NCBI RefSeq assembly: GCF_024362525.1 | Contig: NZ_CP101458.1 | Location: 930,001 to 994,000 of the forward strand | Origin: Natrononativus amylolyticus | Lineage (GTDB): Archaea > Halobacteriota > Halobacteria > Halobacteriales > Natrialbaceae | Length of the DNA: 64,000 nucleotides | Direction: 5' to 3' | Shown here: in pieces, positions 25,906 to 35,462 of the stretch | Numbering within the stretch: position 1 is the first letter of the stretch | Layout of the letters: every line of letters starts with the position of its first letter | The notes under the pieces: generated by a model | The model's database searches: none | Told to the model about the DNA's origin: nothing | What the model saw: the letters and a program-made list of their open reading frames with translations, nothing else | Position numbers and translations under genes: made by a program

Positions 25906-27575
25906 CGCCCACCTCCGCCGTTGGCCGCGTCCGAACCGATGTCGTCCGTCCCGGCGTCGGCCTCGAGTCCCATCCCCGCCCGCTCGCCAAGCGCCGTGTC
26001 GATCGCGGTGACGAGCGCGCGGGCCTTGTCGAGGGTTTCGTCGTACTCCCGCTCCGGCACCGAGTCGTGAACGATCCCCGCGCCGACCCGGAGGTGGTAC
26101 TCCTCGCCGTGGCGGACGAGGGTGCGAATAACGATGTTGAGCGTGGCCCGGCCGTCGAAGCCGAATATCCCCATGCTTCCGGTGTACGGCCCCCGCCTGG
26201 TCGCCTCGAGTTCGTCGATGATCTCCATAGTGCGGGGTTTGGGCGCTCCCGTGATCGTCCCGCCGGGGAAGGTGGCCGCGACCGCGTCCGAGAGCGTCGC
26301 CTCGGCCCGGAGCCTGCCGGTCACGTTCGAGACGAGGTGCATCACCTCCGAGTAGCGGTCCACCCGGCGGTACTCCGCGACGTCGACGCTTCCGTACGCA
26401 CAGACCTTTCCGAGGTCGTTTCGCTCGAGGTCGACTAACATCGCGTGCTCTGCGCGCTCCTTCTCGTCGCCCAGGAGGTCCGCCTCGAGCGCGTCGTCCT
26501 CCTCGGGGGTCGCCCCGCGGGGGCGGGTACCGGCGATGGGTTCGGTGCGGACGAAGTCGCCGTCGCGCTCTCGCGGGCGCTGCCCGCTCACGGGCCGTTC
26601 CTTCCCGCTTGCGCCATCGAGGCCCTCACCTCGTTCGAACCTCGCACCGCTCGACGATTCCGGGGGGCGTGGCCCCCCGCGCTCTAACAGGAGTTCGGGG
26701 CTCGCGCTCACGAGGTCCACGGACCGGAACTCGAGGAGCCCGGAGTACGGCGCCGGGTTCACCCGCCGCAGGGCGTCGTAGGCGGCGACGGGGTGGACCG
26801 CCGCCGGCGCCTCGAGGCGCTGTGAGACGTTCGCCTGGAACGTGTCGCCCTCGCGGACGTACTCCTTGACCCGCCGAACGCGGTCGGCGAACGCCCCGCG
26901 ACCGCAGGCGCTCTCGAACGTCGCCTCGGGGGCCGAAACCGGCGGCTCGCCGACGGCGGGGTCGCCCTCGAGGGCGCGCCCGGCCAGGTCGAGTGCGCGC
27001 GCTCTGGCGCGCTCGTAGGTGGCGGTCAGCTCGTCGGGATCGGTGCCCTCGAGGCGGGGGCAGGCGGTGATCCGCAGCGTCACCTCGTCGTCCGCCGTCG
27101 CCTCCCAGGCCGCGAGGCGGTCGTAGACGCAGACCTCGAGTCTGGGCAGCCCGCGGTCGTCGACGGCCGACGCGGGCGACTCGAGGTCCTCGAGTTCCCG
27201 GGCGACGTCGTAGGAGAGCCAGCCGACGGCGCCGCACGGGTACGGCACGGAGCAGTCGCCGCGGACGAGCGTCTCGCCCGCGAGCAGCCCCTCCAGCGCG
27301 GCGAGCGACGGCGATCCCTCGCTCTCCGCGTTCCGACGGACCGCCTCGGGGCCGACCGTGAGCCGGTCGGCCGGCTCGCAGCCGAAGTAGCCCCAGCCGG
27401 ACTGGCCGCCGGTCGTCTCGAGGAAGACGCCGCCGGCTCCGTCGCGGGCGCGGCGGTAGGCGAGAAACGGATCGGAGACGGTGACGCGGACCTCGACGGG
27501 GACACGAGCGCCGGCGGCGGTCGCTCCGGCGCGCCGAAACGCGTCGACGGACGTCACCACGCGCGGCTCGTTCAT
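25902..27575 (-). CDS. pabB: chorismate-binding subunit, PabB/TrpE-like, with in-frame insertion
   Basis: 557 residues, longer than the usual ~480-520. The N-terminal domain ([22 protein letters not shown]) and chorismate-binding domain ([73 protein letters not shown]) are complete. Position 348 is Ala in PIAGT, as in anthranilate synthase; many PabB enzymes have Lys there. Operon context with pabA and a class IV lyase favours p-aminobenzoate synthesis. An approximately 40-residue Arg/Gly/Ser-rich insertion (about residues 300-339) interrupts the conserved core between ELLLER and VRTEP. Confidence 0.82.
   Translation of the reverse strand: MNEPRVVTSVDAFRRAGATAAGARVPVEVRVTVSDPFLAYRRARDGAGGVFLETTGGQSGWGYFGCEPADRLTVGPEAVRRNAESEGSPSLAALEGLLAGETLVRGDCSVPYPCGAVGWLSYDVARELEDLESPASAVDDRGLPRLEVCVYDRLAAWEATADDEVTLRITACPRLEGTDPDELTATYERARARALDLAGRALEGDPAVGEPPVSAPEATFESACGRGAFADRVRRVKEYVREGDTFQANVSQRLEAPAAVHPVAAYDALRRVNPAPYSGLLEFRSVDLVSASPELLLERGGPRPPESSSGARFERGEGLDGASGKERPVSGQRPRERDGDFVRTEPIAGTRPRGATPEEDDALEADLLGDEKERAEHAMLVDLERNDLGKVCAYGSVDVAEYRRVDRYSEVMHLVSNVTGRLRAEATLSDAVAATFPGGTITGAPKPRTMEIIDELEATRRGPYTGSMGIFGFDGRATLNIVIRTLVRHGEEYHLRVGAGIVHDSVPEREYDETLDKARALVTAIDTALGERAGMGLEADAGTDDIGSDAANGGGGR
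26559..26678 (-). repeat. in-frame ~120-bp insertion inside pabB, hairpin-flanked
   Basis: The stretch encodes the Arg/Gly/Ser/Glu-rich text starting [19 protein letters not shown] and ending near RPRERDG, which interrupts an otherwise conserved core. Its two sides carry perfect hairpins: GCGGGC-3 nt-GCCCGC (26573-26587) and CGGGGGG-5 nt-CCCCCCG (26661-26679). Frame is kept and no stop is introduced. The composition differs from the surrounding acidic protein, so it looks like a small palindromic element inserted in frame. The exact borders are approximate. Confidence 0.5.
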
Positions 27576-27646
27576 ACGTGGAGAACGCCACAGCGGCCTA
27601 ACGCTCTTGCGATTCGCGGGCGCAGTCGGGAGAACGGTGTGCCCGG

Positions 27647-28183
27647 TTACCGGACCTTCGCGCGGTCGATCCAGCCCTGGATTCGCGTCTCGGAGATGTC
27701 GGTCCCCTCGGCGAGTGCGGCCGCGTCGGCGGTCGCGAGGTCGCTGACGGTTTCGACGCCCTCGGCGGCCAGCCGGTCGGCGTAGGCGGGGCCGATCCCC
27801 TTGATTGAGTTGACCGGTTCGCTCGGGGTGTCGGTCGGCTCCTTCTCCACTTCGGGCGTCGCGTCGGTTTCCGTGGGCCCGGTCGCCTCGGCGGGTTCTG
27901 CCGCCGACTCCGGCTCCCCGGTCGGCTCGGTCAGCGAATCGGTCGACGCTGCCGCACTCCCACCCGCGGCCGCCGCCTCGTCTGCTGACTCCCGGTCATC
28001 CGGTTCCCGGTCGGCGTCGCCCTCGAGATCCGTCGCGACCGTCTCGTCCTCGGCCGCCGGCTCCGGCTCGTCCGGCGTCTCACGCTCGCGTTCAACGGTG
28101 ACGCCGACGTCTCGAGACTCCCGTGGCTCCGACCCTGAATCGTCGATCCCCAGCAACGATTTCAGCTTTTGGAGGATTGCCAT
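27647..28183 (-). CDS. helix-hairpin-helix domain protein with acidic linker
   Basis: 178 residues. A short N-terminal segment ([15 protein letters not shown]) is joined by a ~105-residue acidic, low-complexity Ala/Glu/Thr/Ser/Pro linker to a C-terminal helix-hairpin-helix domain ([38 protein letters not shown]). This HhH type (Rad51-N/Pol-beta-like) binds DNA or proteins non-specifically in many haloarchaeal proteins. Specific role unknown. Confidence 0.78.
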   Translation of the reverse strand: MAILQKLKSLLGIDDSGSEPRESRDVGVTVERERETPDEPEPAAEDETVATDLEGDADREPDDRESADEAAAAGGSAAASTDSLTEPTGEPESAAEPAEATGPTETDATPEVEKEPTDTPSEPVNSIKGIGPAYADRLAAEGVETVSDLATADAAALAEGTDISETRIQGWIDRAKVR

Positions 28184-28278
28184 TACCTGTAGGTAGTGCG
28201 GTCATTGGCCTAAAGTCGTTTGATCCGCGAGAGCAACACGCATCCGGCGTCGTGGGGCCGTCTCGGCGCCGAAACCGG

Positions 28279-29079
28279 TCAGAGCCGCGACCGGAGCGCC
28301 TCGTTCATGGTCGCGGTCGGCGCCGTCCGTCCGGTCCACCGCTCGAGCGCCGCCACCCCCTGAAACAGCAGCATCCACGCGCCGTCGACGGTCGTCGCGC
28401 CGGCCGCTTCCGCGTCGCGGAGCAAACGGGTCTCGAGGGGGCGATACACCGCGTCCATCACCGCGAGGTCGGCGTGGAGCGCGTCGGCGGACACCGGCGA
28501 GGCGTCTGCTTCCATCCCGACGCTCGTGGCGTTCACGAGCAGGTCGGCGTCTACGAGCAGGTCCGGCACCGACTCGAGGGCGTGTCCCGTCGCGCCGGGG
28601 ACCTCCTCGGCGAGGTCGCGTGCGCGGGCGGTGGTGCGGTTTGCGACCGCGACTTCCGCCCCCGCGTCGGCCAATCCGAAGGCGATCGCGCGACCCGCGC
28701 CGCCGGCGCCGACGACGACGGCCGCGGCCTCCTCGAGTGCAACGTCGTGTTCCCGGAGCGCGCGAATCGCGCCCGTCGCGTCGGTGTTGTGACCGGTCGG
28801 TGCGCCCCCCGAGAAGTCGATCGTGTTGACCGCGCCGATCCGCCTGGCGAGGTCGTCCGGCTCGACGTGTGCGAGCGCGTCCCGCTTGAACGGGATCGTC
28901 ACGTTCAGGCCCGCGACCCCGAGGGCGGCCGCCCCGTCGATCGCCCGCTCGAGATCGCCGGGATCGGGTTCGAAGGTGACGTAGCGCGCCTCGAGGCCGA
29001 GGGCGTCGTACGCCGCCTCGTGCATCGGCGGCGACAGCGAGTGACCGACGGGGTTGCCGAGCAGTCCGTAGACGTCCAT
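28279..29079 (-). CDS. aroE: shikimate dehydrogenase (NADP+)
   Basis: 266 residues from the ATG at 29079. The shikimate site is visible as [17 protein letters not shown] and Lys65 in [11 protein letters not shown]. The NADP-binding loop is [15 protein letters not shown], followed by [13 protein letters not shown], and the C-terminal block is [18 protein letters not shown]. It reduces 3-dehydroshikimate in the pathway to chorismate. The chorismate-using pab genes lie 0.7 kb downstream on the same strand, with only the HhH gene between. Confidence 0.92.
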   Translation of the reverse strand: MDVYGLLGNPVGHSLSPPMHEAAYDALGLEARYVTFEPDPGDLERAIDGAAALGVAGLNVTIPFKRDALAHVEPDDLARRIGAVNTIDFSGGAPTGHNTDATGAIRALREHDVALEEAAAVVVGAGGAGRAIAFGLADAGAEVAVANRTTARARDLAEEVPGATGHALESVPDLLVDADLLVNATSVGMEADASPVSADALHADLAVMDAVYRPLETRLLRDAEAAGATTVDGAWMLLFQGVAALERWTGRTAPTATMNEALRSRL

Positions 29080-29177
29080 ACCCGGTATCGGGACGGCGGC
29101 GGTATAATCGGCCCGCCTCCGGCAGCGTTTCCCGAACGGCCCAGTCCGGTCGCTCCCGGACCGGCAGAACCCGGACG

Positions 29178-29186
29178 GCTTATGCC
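29178..29186 (+). promoter_or_regulatory. TATA-like box for exchanger gene
   Basis: GCTTATGCC is centred 27 bp before the ATG at 29209. It argues for that start over the in-frame ATG at 29182, which lies within the box. Confidence 0.45.
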
Positions 29187-29208
29187 GGCGTCGGGAGAAG
29201 CCCGGCCC

Positions 29209-30153
29209 ATGCTCGCGGACGTCGCCCTCTACCTGTTGTTTCTCGCCGCCGGCGCGGCGGCTCTCTACGGGGGCGCGGAGCTGCTCGTCGCGGGCGCCGG
29301 CCGCCTCGCGCTCGGGCTGGGGCTGCGAGCGGCGACCGTCGGGGTAACGGTGATCGCCCTCGCGACGACCGCCCCCGAGCTGTTCGTCGCGACGATCGGC
29401 GCCCTCGACGTCTCCGCCGACATCGGTCTCGGAGCGATCGTCGGCTCGAACATCGCGAACATCGGACTCGTTCTCGGGATCGCGGCGCTGATCCGCCCGC
29501 TGCAGGTCAGCCCGGTCGTCCTCCGGCGACACGTCCCGTTCATGGTGCTGGCGGCGGTCCTGTTGCTCGCGTTCGGCGCGAACGGCCGCATCGGGCGGCT
29601 CGAGGGTGCCGTCTTCCTGCTCGTACTCGCCGGGTTCACGGGATACCTGCTGTACTGGGTCAACGCCGATCCCGCGCCCGCAGTCGACCACCCGGGCGCC
29701 TACGACGGGGTCGCGGGCCGCGACGTGGCCCTCGTGCTGGGCGGGCTCCTCGCGCTCGTCGTCGGCTCGCGCTGGCTCATCACCGGCGGCGTCGGCCTGC
29801 TGTCGGCGATGAACGTCCCCGACCTGGTCATCGGCCTCACCGTCCTCGCGCTGGGGACGTCACTGCCGGAACTCGCGGCCTCCGTCGTCGGCGCGATCCG
29901 CGACGAGACGGCGTTCTCGATCGGTAACGTCGTCGGCTCGAACATCTACAACGTCCTCGCCGTCCTCGGGGTCGTCTCGCTGGTCGTCCCGATCCAGGTC
30001 GCGCCGAGCACGCTCCGGTTCGAACTGCCCGCGATGGTCGCGTTCACCCTCCTGCTCGTCGGCATGATGGCCCGCGGGCGGGAGCTGGGACGTCTCGACG
30101 GCGCGATTCTCGTCTGTAGCTACGTCGCGTTCCTCCTCCTGCTGATAACCTGA
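29209..30153 (+). CDS. sodium/calcium exchanger (CaCA family)
   Basis: 314 residues with about ten membrane segments in two homologous halves. Alpha-repeat 1 contains [17 protein letters not shown] and [16 protein letters not shown]; alpha-repeat 2 contains [18 protein letters not shown] and [16 protein letters not shown]. The acidic Glu of each PEL motif binds the cation. It is a K+-independent, YrbG/MJ0091-like exchanger expected to extrude Ca2+ in exchange for Na+ (or H+). It is divergent from aroE and 20 bp ahead of the dtd2 gene. Confidence 0.9.
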   Translation: MLADVALYLLFLAAGAAALYGGAELLVAGAGRLALGLGLRAATVGVTVIALATTAPELFVATIGALDVSADIGLGAIVGSNIANIGLVLGIAALIRPLQVSPVVLRRHVPFMVLAAVLLLAFGANGRIGRLEGAVFLLVLAGFTGYLLYWVNADPAPAVDHPGAYDGVAGRDVALVLGGLLALVVGSRWLITGGVGLLSAMNVPDLVIGLTVLALGTSLPELAASVVGAIRDETAFSIGNVVGSNIYNVLAVLGVVSLVVPIQVAPSTLRFELPAMVAFTLLLVGMMARGRELGRLDGAILVCSYVAFLLLLIT

Positions 30154-30173
30154 GCGAAAGCGGAGCCTATTCG

Positions 30174-31520
30174 GTGACGGAGCGTCCACCGGTAGCCGTG
30201 ATCGCGATCGTCGAAAGTCGCGCCGACCGGGCCTCGAGTCACATCTGTGACCGCCTCCGCGACCTGGCGGAGTGGGAGGAGCTGACGGACGGCTCCCGGC
30301 CGGCCGCCGACGGCGGCGGCGCGTACTACCGGACCGACGGCGCGGAACTGCGCAGCTTCGACGCCCTCCACCTCGAGCTCGAGGCGCCCGTCGACGCCTT
30401 CGACTGCGACCCCGCGTTCCTGGTGTTCGCCTCGAGACACTCCGGCGACACCGGCGCGCTGCTCACGGGCCACTTCACGGGCAACTTCGGCCCCGCGGAG
30501 TACGGCGGCGGGGACGGCTCCCTCGCGGAGGCGTGTCCGAACGCGCTGGTGGCGCTGCTCGAGGCGTTCGAGGGGTACGCACCCGACGGGTACGAGACCG
30601 GCCTCGAGTGTACCCACCACGGCCCCACCGACGTCGGCTGTCCCTCCCTGTTCGCCGAACTCGGCAGCGACGACGAGCAGTGGGACGATCCGGACGGGGC
30701 AGAAGCCGTCGCCCGCGCGATCCTCGACCTTCGAGGCGTCGAAGCCCACCGGCGGCGACAGCTCGTCGGCTTCGGCGGCAGCCACTACGTCCCTCGCTTC
30801 ACCCGGATCGTCCGCGAGACGCCGTGGGCCGTCGGCCACGTCGGCGCCGGCTGGGCGCTCGAGGCGATGGGCGACCCCCGCGACAGCCGCGACGTCCTCG
30901 AGTCCGCGTTCGAAGCGAGCGGTGCCGACGTCGCCGTGATCGACGACGAGCGGCCGGCTCTCGAGTCCGTCCTCGAGGAACTCGGCTACCGTGTCGTCAG
31001 CGAGACCTGGCTGCGCGAGATCGGCGAGCGCCCGCTCGAGGTGGTCGACGCCGTCGAGGCCGAACTCGGGAGCGTCGACGGCGGCGTTCGCTTCGGCGAG
31101 GCGACCGCGGACGAGGCGCTCGACATCGTCGAGTTGCCGGACGAACTCGTCACCGCCGCGGAGGGCTGTGATCCTGCGGCCGTCCGTTCGGCCCTCGAGG
31201 CCCGCGCCGTGGCGTTCGAGACGGAAAACGGCGGGAGCCGCGTCGGGGGCCGGGCGGCGGTTTCGTCAGACGGCGTTCGACGGCAGATCGTCGAGGCGCT
31301 CGCGACGGTCCTCGAGTCGAAGTACGACCGCGTGACGGTCGAGGACGACGCGGTCGTCGCCGAACGGGCGGCGTTCGACCCGGAACGCGCCCGCGCGGCC
31401 GGCGTCCCCGAGGGACCGAAGTTCGGCGCCCTCGCCAACGGAACCGCGGTCACGGTCGACGGCGAGACGATCGAACCCGTGGACGTCCGCACCGACCGCA
31501 CCCGGCGATTCCCGTTCTGA
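30174..31520 (+). CDS. D-aminoacyl-tRNA deacylase DTD2 (GEK1-like)
   Basis: 448 residues starting at the GTG 30174. The archaeal/plant DTD2 domain is recognisable: VAVIAIVESRADRASSHIC, LVFASRHSGDTGALLTGHFTGN, LECTHHGPTDVGCPSLFAELG and GFGGSHYVPRFT. It removes D-amino acids and some aldehyde adducts from tRNAs. The C-terminal ~170 residues are a haloarchaeal extension of the kind often seen on this protein. It probably shares a transcript with the exchanger gene. Confidence 0.87.
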   Translation: MTERPPVAVIAIVESRADRASSHICDRLRDLAEWEELTDGSRPAADGGGAYYRTDGAELRSFDALHLELEAPVDAFDCDPAFLVFASRHSGDTGALLTGHFTGNFGPAEYGGGDGSLAEACPNALVALLEAFEGYAPDGYETGLECTHHGPTDVGCPSLFAELGSDDEQWDDPDGAEAVARAILDLRGVEAHRRRQLVGFGGSHYVPRFTRIVRETPWAVGHVGAGWALEAMGDPRDSRDVLESAFEASGADVAVIDDERPALESVLEELGYRVVSETWLREIGERPLEVVDAVEAELGSVDGGVRFGEATADEALDIVELPDELVTAAEGCDPAAVRSALEARAVAFETENGGSRVGGRAAVSSDGVRRQIVEALATVLESKYDRVTVEDDAVVAERAAFDPERARAAGVPEGPKFGALANGTAVTVDGETIEPVDVRTDRTRRFPF

Positions 31521-31717
31521 CCCCCGAAGCCCCGACGGTCGGACGCCGCGGCCGGCTGGATCTGCCACCGTTCCGGAAGCAATCGGAACATACTCGAGCA
31601 CGGAGTCTATTTTTCTGCCATCTGTCCACAGATAGGTAATCGTTCGTTGTAGTTTACCGGAACGACGGCGGAGTAGGGGAAAGATAATAATACTGCATCG
31701 TCTAGACAGGGTCAAGA

Positions 31718-32851
31718 ATGGACTCTATTGTCGAAGACGCTATCGACGAGGCCGAAGACGGGGATGCGGAGGAGTTCGCCGGTGAGGGGAACACTGTCGG
31801 CGGGAACCCCTCCGGAACGATGACCGACGACGAACTCGCGGACGTCCTCCAGGACCTGCAAACCGACATTACCGTGGTCGGCTGTGGTGGCGCCGGCGGC
31901 AACACCGTCAACCGGATGGACGAGGAGGGGATCCACGGCGCGAAGCTCGTCGCCGCGAACACCGACGTCCAGCACTTAGTGGAGATCGAAGCCGACACCA
32001 AGATCCTGATGGGCGAGCAGAAGACCGGCGGCCGCGGCGCCGGCTCGCTTCCCCAGGTCGGCGAGGAGGCCGCCCTCGAGAGCCAGCAGGACATCTACGA
32101 CGCCATCGACGGCTCGGACATGGTGTTCGTCACCGCCGGCCTCGGCGGCGGCACCGGCACCGGTTCGGCCCCCGTCGTCGCCAAGGCCGCACGCGAGTCC
32201 GGCGCGCTCACCATCTCGATCGTCACCACGCCCTTTACCGCGGAGGGCGAGGTCCGGCGGACGAACGCGGAGGCGGGCCTCGAGCGCCTGCGCGACGTGA
32301 GCGACACCGTCATCGTCGTCCCCAACGACCGCCTGCTCGACTCCGTCGGGAAACTGCCCGTCAAGCAGGCGTTCAAGGTCTCCGACGAGGTGCTGATGCG
32401 CTCGGTGAAGGGGATCACCGAACTCATCACGAAACCCGGCCTCGTCAACCTCGACTTCGCCGACGTCCGCACCGTGATGGAACGCGGCGGCGTCGCCATG
32501 ATCGGCCTCGGCGAGTCCGACTCCGAGGCGAAGGCGAAGGACTCCGTGAAGACCGCGCTCCGATCCCCCCTGCTCGACGTCGACATCTCCGGGGCGAGTT
32601 CCGCGCTCGTCAACGTCACCGGCGGCAACGACATGTCCATCGAGGAGGCAGAGGGCGTCGTCGAGGAGATCTACGACCGTATCGACCCCGATGCGCGCAT
32701 CATCTGGGGAACCTCGATCGACGAGTCCCTCGAGGGAACCATGCGGACGATGATCGTCGTCACCGGCGTCGAATCCCCCCAGATCTACGGCCGGCCCGAG
32801 GGCGAGGCCGCCGTTCAGGCCCAGGGCGAGGACATCGACTTCATCGACTGA
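31718..32851 (+). CDS. ftsZ1: cell division protein FtsZ, FtsZ1 type
   Basis: 377 residues. The acidic haloarchaeal N-terminal tail ([14 protein letters not shown]) is typical of FtsZ1. The GTP-binding signature GGGTGTG is at residues 143-149, the N-terminal nucleotide motif is [15 protein letters not shown], and the T7/catalytic region is [13 protein letters not shown]. The C-terminal core ([29 protein letters not shown]) is complete. Haloarchaea use FtsZ1 and FtsZ2 together for division. Assignment to FtsZ1 rather than FtsZ2 rests on the N-terminal text. An AT-rich AAAGATAATAATA lies 25-40 bp upstream. Confidence 0.9.
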   Translation: MDSIVEDAIDEAEDGDAEEFAGEGNTVGGNPSGTMTDDELADVLQDLQTDITVVGCGGAGGNTVNRMDEEGIHGAKLVAANTDVQHLVEIEADTKILMGEQKTGGRGAGSLPQVGEEAALESQQDIYDAIDGSDMVFVTAGLGGGTGTGSAPVVAKAARESGALTISIVTTPFTAEGEVRRTNAEAGLERLRDVSDTVIVVPNDRLLDSVGKLPVKQAFKVSDEVLMRSVKGITELITKPGLVNLDFADVRTVMERGGVAMIGLGESDSEAKAKDSVKTALRSPLLDVDISGASSALVNVTGGNDMSIEEAEGVVEEIYDRIDPDARIIWGTSIDESLEGTMRTMIVVTGVESPQIYGRPEGEAAVQAQGEDIDFID

Positions 32852-32939
32852 TCGGAACGGGTTCGTTCGCTCGCGTTGACGGGGCTACCGTCCGTAGGGG
32901 GCCTGCCGGTCGAATCCCGGTCTGAAGCGAAAGGAGACG

Positions 32940-33281
32940 TTATCTGAAGGCGGAGCCGTCGTTCGCCCGCCGGTAGCCATCACCGAGGAGCAGTGCGACC
33001 AGAACGGCGATGGCGAACAGGAGGACGAGCCCGCCGCTCTCCGGCTCGAAAACCACGTAGAGGACAAAACCGGCGACCGCGGCGACGGTGGCCATGCCGA
33101 ACAGCCGCCCCTCCGACGGCGGCATCACGAGCCCCGGTTCGACCTCCTCGAGCGAGGCGTCGTCGTCGCTCGAGTCCGGTTCCGTCTCCGATCGGTCCGG
33201 GTCGAACTCCGCGGACGACTCCGGTCCGTCGCTCGAGTGATCCGAGTCTGTGCGGTCGAGGGGTTCGTGATGTTCCGACAT
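32940..33281 (-). CDS. small membrane protein with acidic N-terminus
   Basis: 113 residues from the ATG at 33281. The first ~50 residues are polar and strongly acidic (many Ser/Asp/Glu). Two adjacent membrane segments follow (about residues 63-79 and 85-99), separated by VVFEPESGG, and then a short basic tail. No family function is recognised; the PPSEGRLFGMATVAAV stretch looks conserved-type. It lies just downstream of the ferredoxin gene on the same strand and may be co-transcribed. Confidence 0.6.
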   Translation of the reverse strand: MSEHHEPLDRTDSDHSSDGPESSAEFDPDRSETEPDSSDDDASLEEVEPGLVMPPSEGRLFGMATVAAVAGFVLYVVFEPESGGLVLLFAIAVLVALLLGDGYRRANDGSAFR

Positions 33282-33292
33282 CGGACGCGTGC

Positions 33293-33628
33293 TCAGTCGT
33301 CGGCCGCCGCGACGTCGTTCGGTTCCCCGACCTCCGCGTCGGCTTCGATGCTCGGCGGGTACACCCCGCGCTCGAGTTTGAGATCCGACAGGGGGCGGGC
33401 CATGCAGGTGAGCGCGTAGCGCTCGGCCTCCTCCTCGGTGAAACCGCGCGCCGCCGGCTGGGTGACCTCGCCCTCGAGGATCTCGGCCGAGCAGGCGAGA
33501 CACATCCCGACCCGGCAGGAGTACTCCTGGGCGATCCCCTCCTCGAGGCAGCGACTGAGGATCGTCTGCTTGTCCGAGCAGGTGATGGTCTCGCCGGTGC
33601 CGACGAACTCGACCGTGTACTCTGTCAT
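33293..33628 (-). CDS. [2Fe-2S] ferredoxin
   Basis: 111 residues. The plant-type cluster ligands are Cys38, Cys43, Cys46 (YSCRVGMCLACSAEI) and Cys75 (ALTCMARPL). The N-terminal beta-grasp (YTVEFVGTGETITCSDKQT) is normal and the C-terminus has a short acidic tail. It carries electrons in the cytosol. The divergent neighbour is a geranylgeranyl reductase, an enzyme class that needs reduced ferredoxin or similar donors in haloarchaea, so a functional link is plausible but not proven. Confidence 0.88.
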   Translation of the reverse strand: MTEYTVEFVGTGETITCSDKQTILSRCLEEGIAQEYSCRVGMCLACSAEILEGEVTQPAARGFTEEEAERYALTCMARPLSDLKLERGVYPPSIEADAEVGEPNDVAAADD

Positions 33629-33737
33629 GTCGGCGGCTACGAAGGGCCCCGACTTTACTTTTTATGCACGTTATGGCCCCTGCAAGGCGACAGATTGTTC
33701 ATAAAACGTTTTCCTACCCCGGCGAGGAGAACGCGGT

Positions 33738-35147
33738 ATGAGTCTTCAGGAGCAGTCGGCGGACGCGACGGCGGCGGGGTCGACCCGCTCGCCCGACGTC
33801 GCCGTCGTCGGGGCGGGGACGGCGGGTTGCTACGCCGCGGCGACCATCGCGCGGGCGGGGTACGACGTGGTCGTCCTCGAGCGGAAAACCGAAGAACAGG
33901 CCGGCCACATCGCCTGCGGCGACGCGCTGAAGGGCGCCGACGCCTTCCCCGAGGCGATCTCCAAAGAGCAGATCCGGCCGGCGTTCACGAACACCGGCGT
34001 CGACCACGGCCGCTTCGAGATTCCCCAGGAGGACACCGTCCTCGAGATTCCGGTCCCCGGCGAACTCGCCGTCATCGACCGCTGGGAGTACGGCCAGCTG
34101 ATCATCGAGGGTGCCGCGAACGCCGGTTCGGAGTTTCACTACGACACCGTCGTCCAGGACGTCACCCAGGCCGACGACGGCACCGTCACCGGCGTCAGAG
34201 CGATGCGCCGGGGCGAACCGCTCGAGTACGAAGCCGACATCGTGATCGACGGCGCGGGCGCGCTCTCGCTGCTCCAGGACAAGGTCGACTTCTCCGACTC
34301 GACGTTCGACACGAACGTCAACTACTCGCAGTTCTGCTCGGCCTACCGGGAGATCGTCCACGTCGAAGAGCCCGTCGAGTGGTCCGACGCGCTGGTGTTC
34401 AAACCCACCGAGCGCGCGGCGGGCTACCTCTGGTACTTCCCGCGCACCGAGACGGAGATCAACGCCGGACTCGGCTTCCAGATGACCGAGGAGCCCATGA
34501 AACTCGTCGAGGACCTGAAGCGGGACCTGCGCGACCGCCCCGAGTTCGCGGGCGCCCGCGTCGAGAACAAACTCGGCGCGGCCCTCCCGACCCGTCGACC
34601 CTACGACTCCGCGGTTGCACCGGGGTTCATGGCCGTCGGCGACGCCGCGGGCCACGTCAACCCCACCACCGGCGGCGGCATCGCCGGGGCGGCCTACGCC
34701 GGCAAGTACGCCGGCGAGCAGGCCGTCGAGGCCCTCGAGGCCGGCGACGTCAGCGAGCACGCCCTCTGGCGGTACAACGAGCGGGTGATGGACCACTACG
34801 GCGCCCGCTACGCCGCCCTGGACGTCTACAACATCCTCTCGACGGCCGTCGACGTCGACGACCTGATGGGGCTGCTCGCGGCGATGCCCGGCGACAAACT
34901 CGCCGAGGCGCTGTACTCGGGGAGTACGGACATCGGCATGAAGCTCAAACTCGAGGCCCTGCTCAAGAGCCGGGGCCACTGGGGCACCATCTGGAACCTC
35001 TACCAGACGAAGCGGCGGGCGGACGAACTGCTCGCACAGTACGAGGGCTATCCCTCGAGACCCGACGCCCTGCCGAACTGGCAGCGCCAGCGCGACGAGC
35101 TGATGGAGTCGGTGTACGAGACGACCGGTGCGGAGCCCAAATACTAA
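33738..35147 (+). CDS. geranylgeranyl reductase family flavoprotein (archaeal lipid saturation)
   Basis: 469 residues. FAD-binding GAGTAGCYAAATIARAGYDV with VLERK follows an acidic leader. The second FAD motif is GFMAVGDAAGHVNPTTGGGI. The family-specific RWEYGQLIIEGA and GYLWYFPRTETEINAGLG are present. Such enzymes reduce the geranylgeranyl chains of archaeal lipids, or of prenyl side chains such as those of menaquinone. Haloarchaea have more than one paralogue, so the exact substrate is open. The adjacent divergent ferredoxin could be the electron donor. Confidence 0.85.
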   Translation: MSLQEQSADATAAGSTRSPDVAVVGAGTAGCYAAATIARAGYDVVVLERKTEEQAGHIACGDALKGADAFPEAISKEQIRPAFTNTGVDHGRFEIPQEDTVLEIPVPGELAVIDRWEYGQLIIEGAANAGSEFHYDTVVQDVTQADDGTVTGVRAMRRGEPLEYEADIVIDGAGALSLLQDKVDFSDSTFDTNVNYSQFCSAYREIVHVEEPVEWSDALVFKPTERAAGYLWYFPRTETEINAGLGFQMTEEPMKLVEDLKRDLRDRPEFAGARVENKLGAALPTRRPYDSAVAPGFMAVGDAAGHVNPTTGGGIAGAAYAGKYAGEQAVEALEAGDVSEHALWRYNERVMDHYGARYAALDVYNILSTAVDVDDLMGLLAAMPGDKLAEALYSGSTDIGMKLKLEALLKSRGHWGTIWNLYQTKRRADELLAQYEGYPSRPDALPNWQRQRDELMESVYETTGAEPKY

Positions 35148-35462
35148 AACCGACCTTTTACGCTGCGTTCGGACGCGACGACGACAGCGTTGCTGTCGCA
35201 CGCCGCGTCGTCACTCGGTAAAAGCTCGAGCAAAAGCGCTCCTCCTTCCCCTTCACTTCGTTCCGGATCAGTCGTCGGCCCGCTCACTCGCCCAAAGGGC
35301 TCGTTCGCGGGAAGCGACTGTGAACCGCCTGCCCTCCCCCGGGTCGCGTGCTCTGCGAGCACGCTCCCGGCCAGTACGGATCTGCGACGGTTAGACCCGA
35401 TTCTGGAGACGTTCGATCCGCTGTCAAAACCCGTTCGACGAGCGCGTTCGTTCCGGCGCCGG
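35148..35462. other. 315-bp hairpin-rich intergenic region
   Basis: No gene is seen between the convergent geranylgeranyl reductase and amidohydrolase genes. The region holds TTTTAC (35156-35161), then a perfect hairpin CGACAGC-GTT-GCTGTCG (35182-35198), then GTAAAA (35218-35223) pairing with the first box, and CAAAAG. A second perfect hairpin is GCGTGCTC-TGC-GAGCACGC (35346-35364). The layout resembles the region at ~63.7 kb. It may act as a bidirectional terminator or be a degenerate dispersed element. Confidence 0.5.

Noticed and set aside
27801-28196. Plus-strand Ser/Val-rich frame over the HhH protein gene
   Set aside because: It is the antisense of the Glu/Ala/Thr low-complexity linker. 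The minus-strand frame has a recognisable HhH domain.
32895-32935. tRNA T-arm-like GCCGGTCGAATCCCGGT after ftsZ1
   Set aside because: The stem-loop imitates a T-arm, but no acceptor, D-arm or anticodon arm can be assembled around it.
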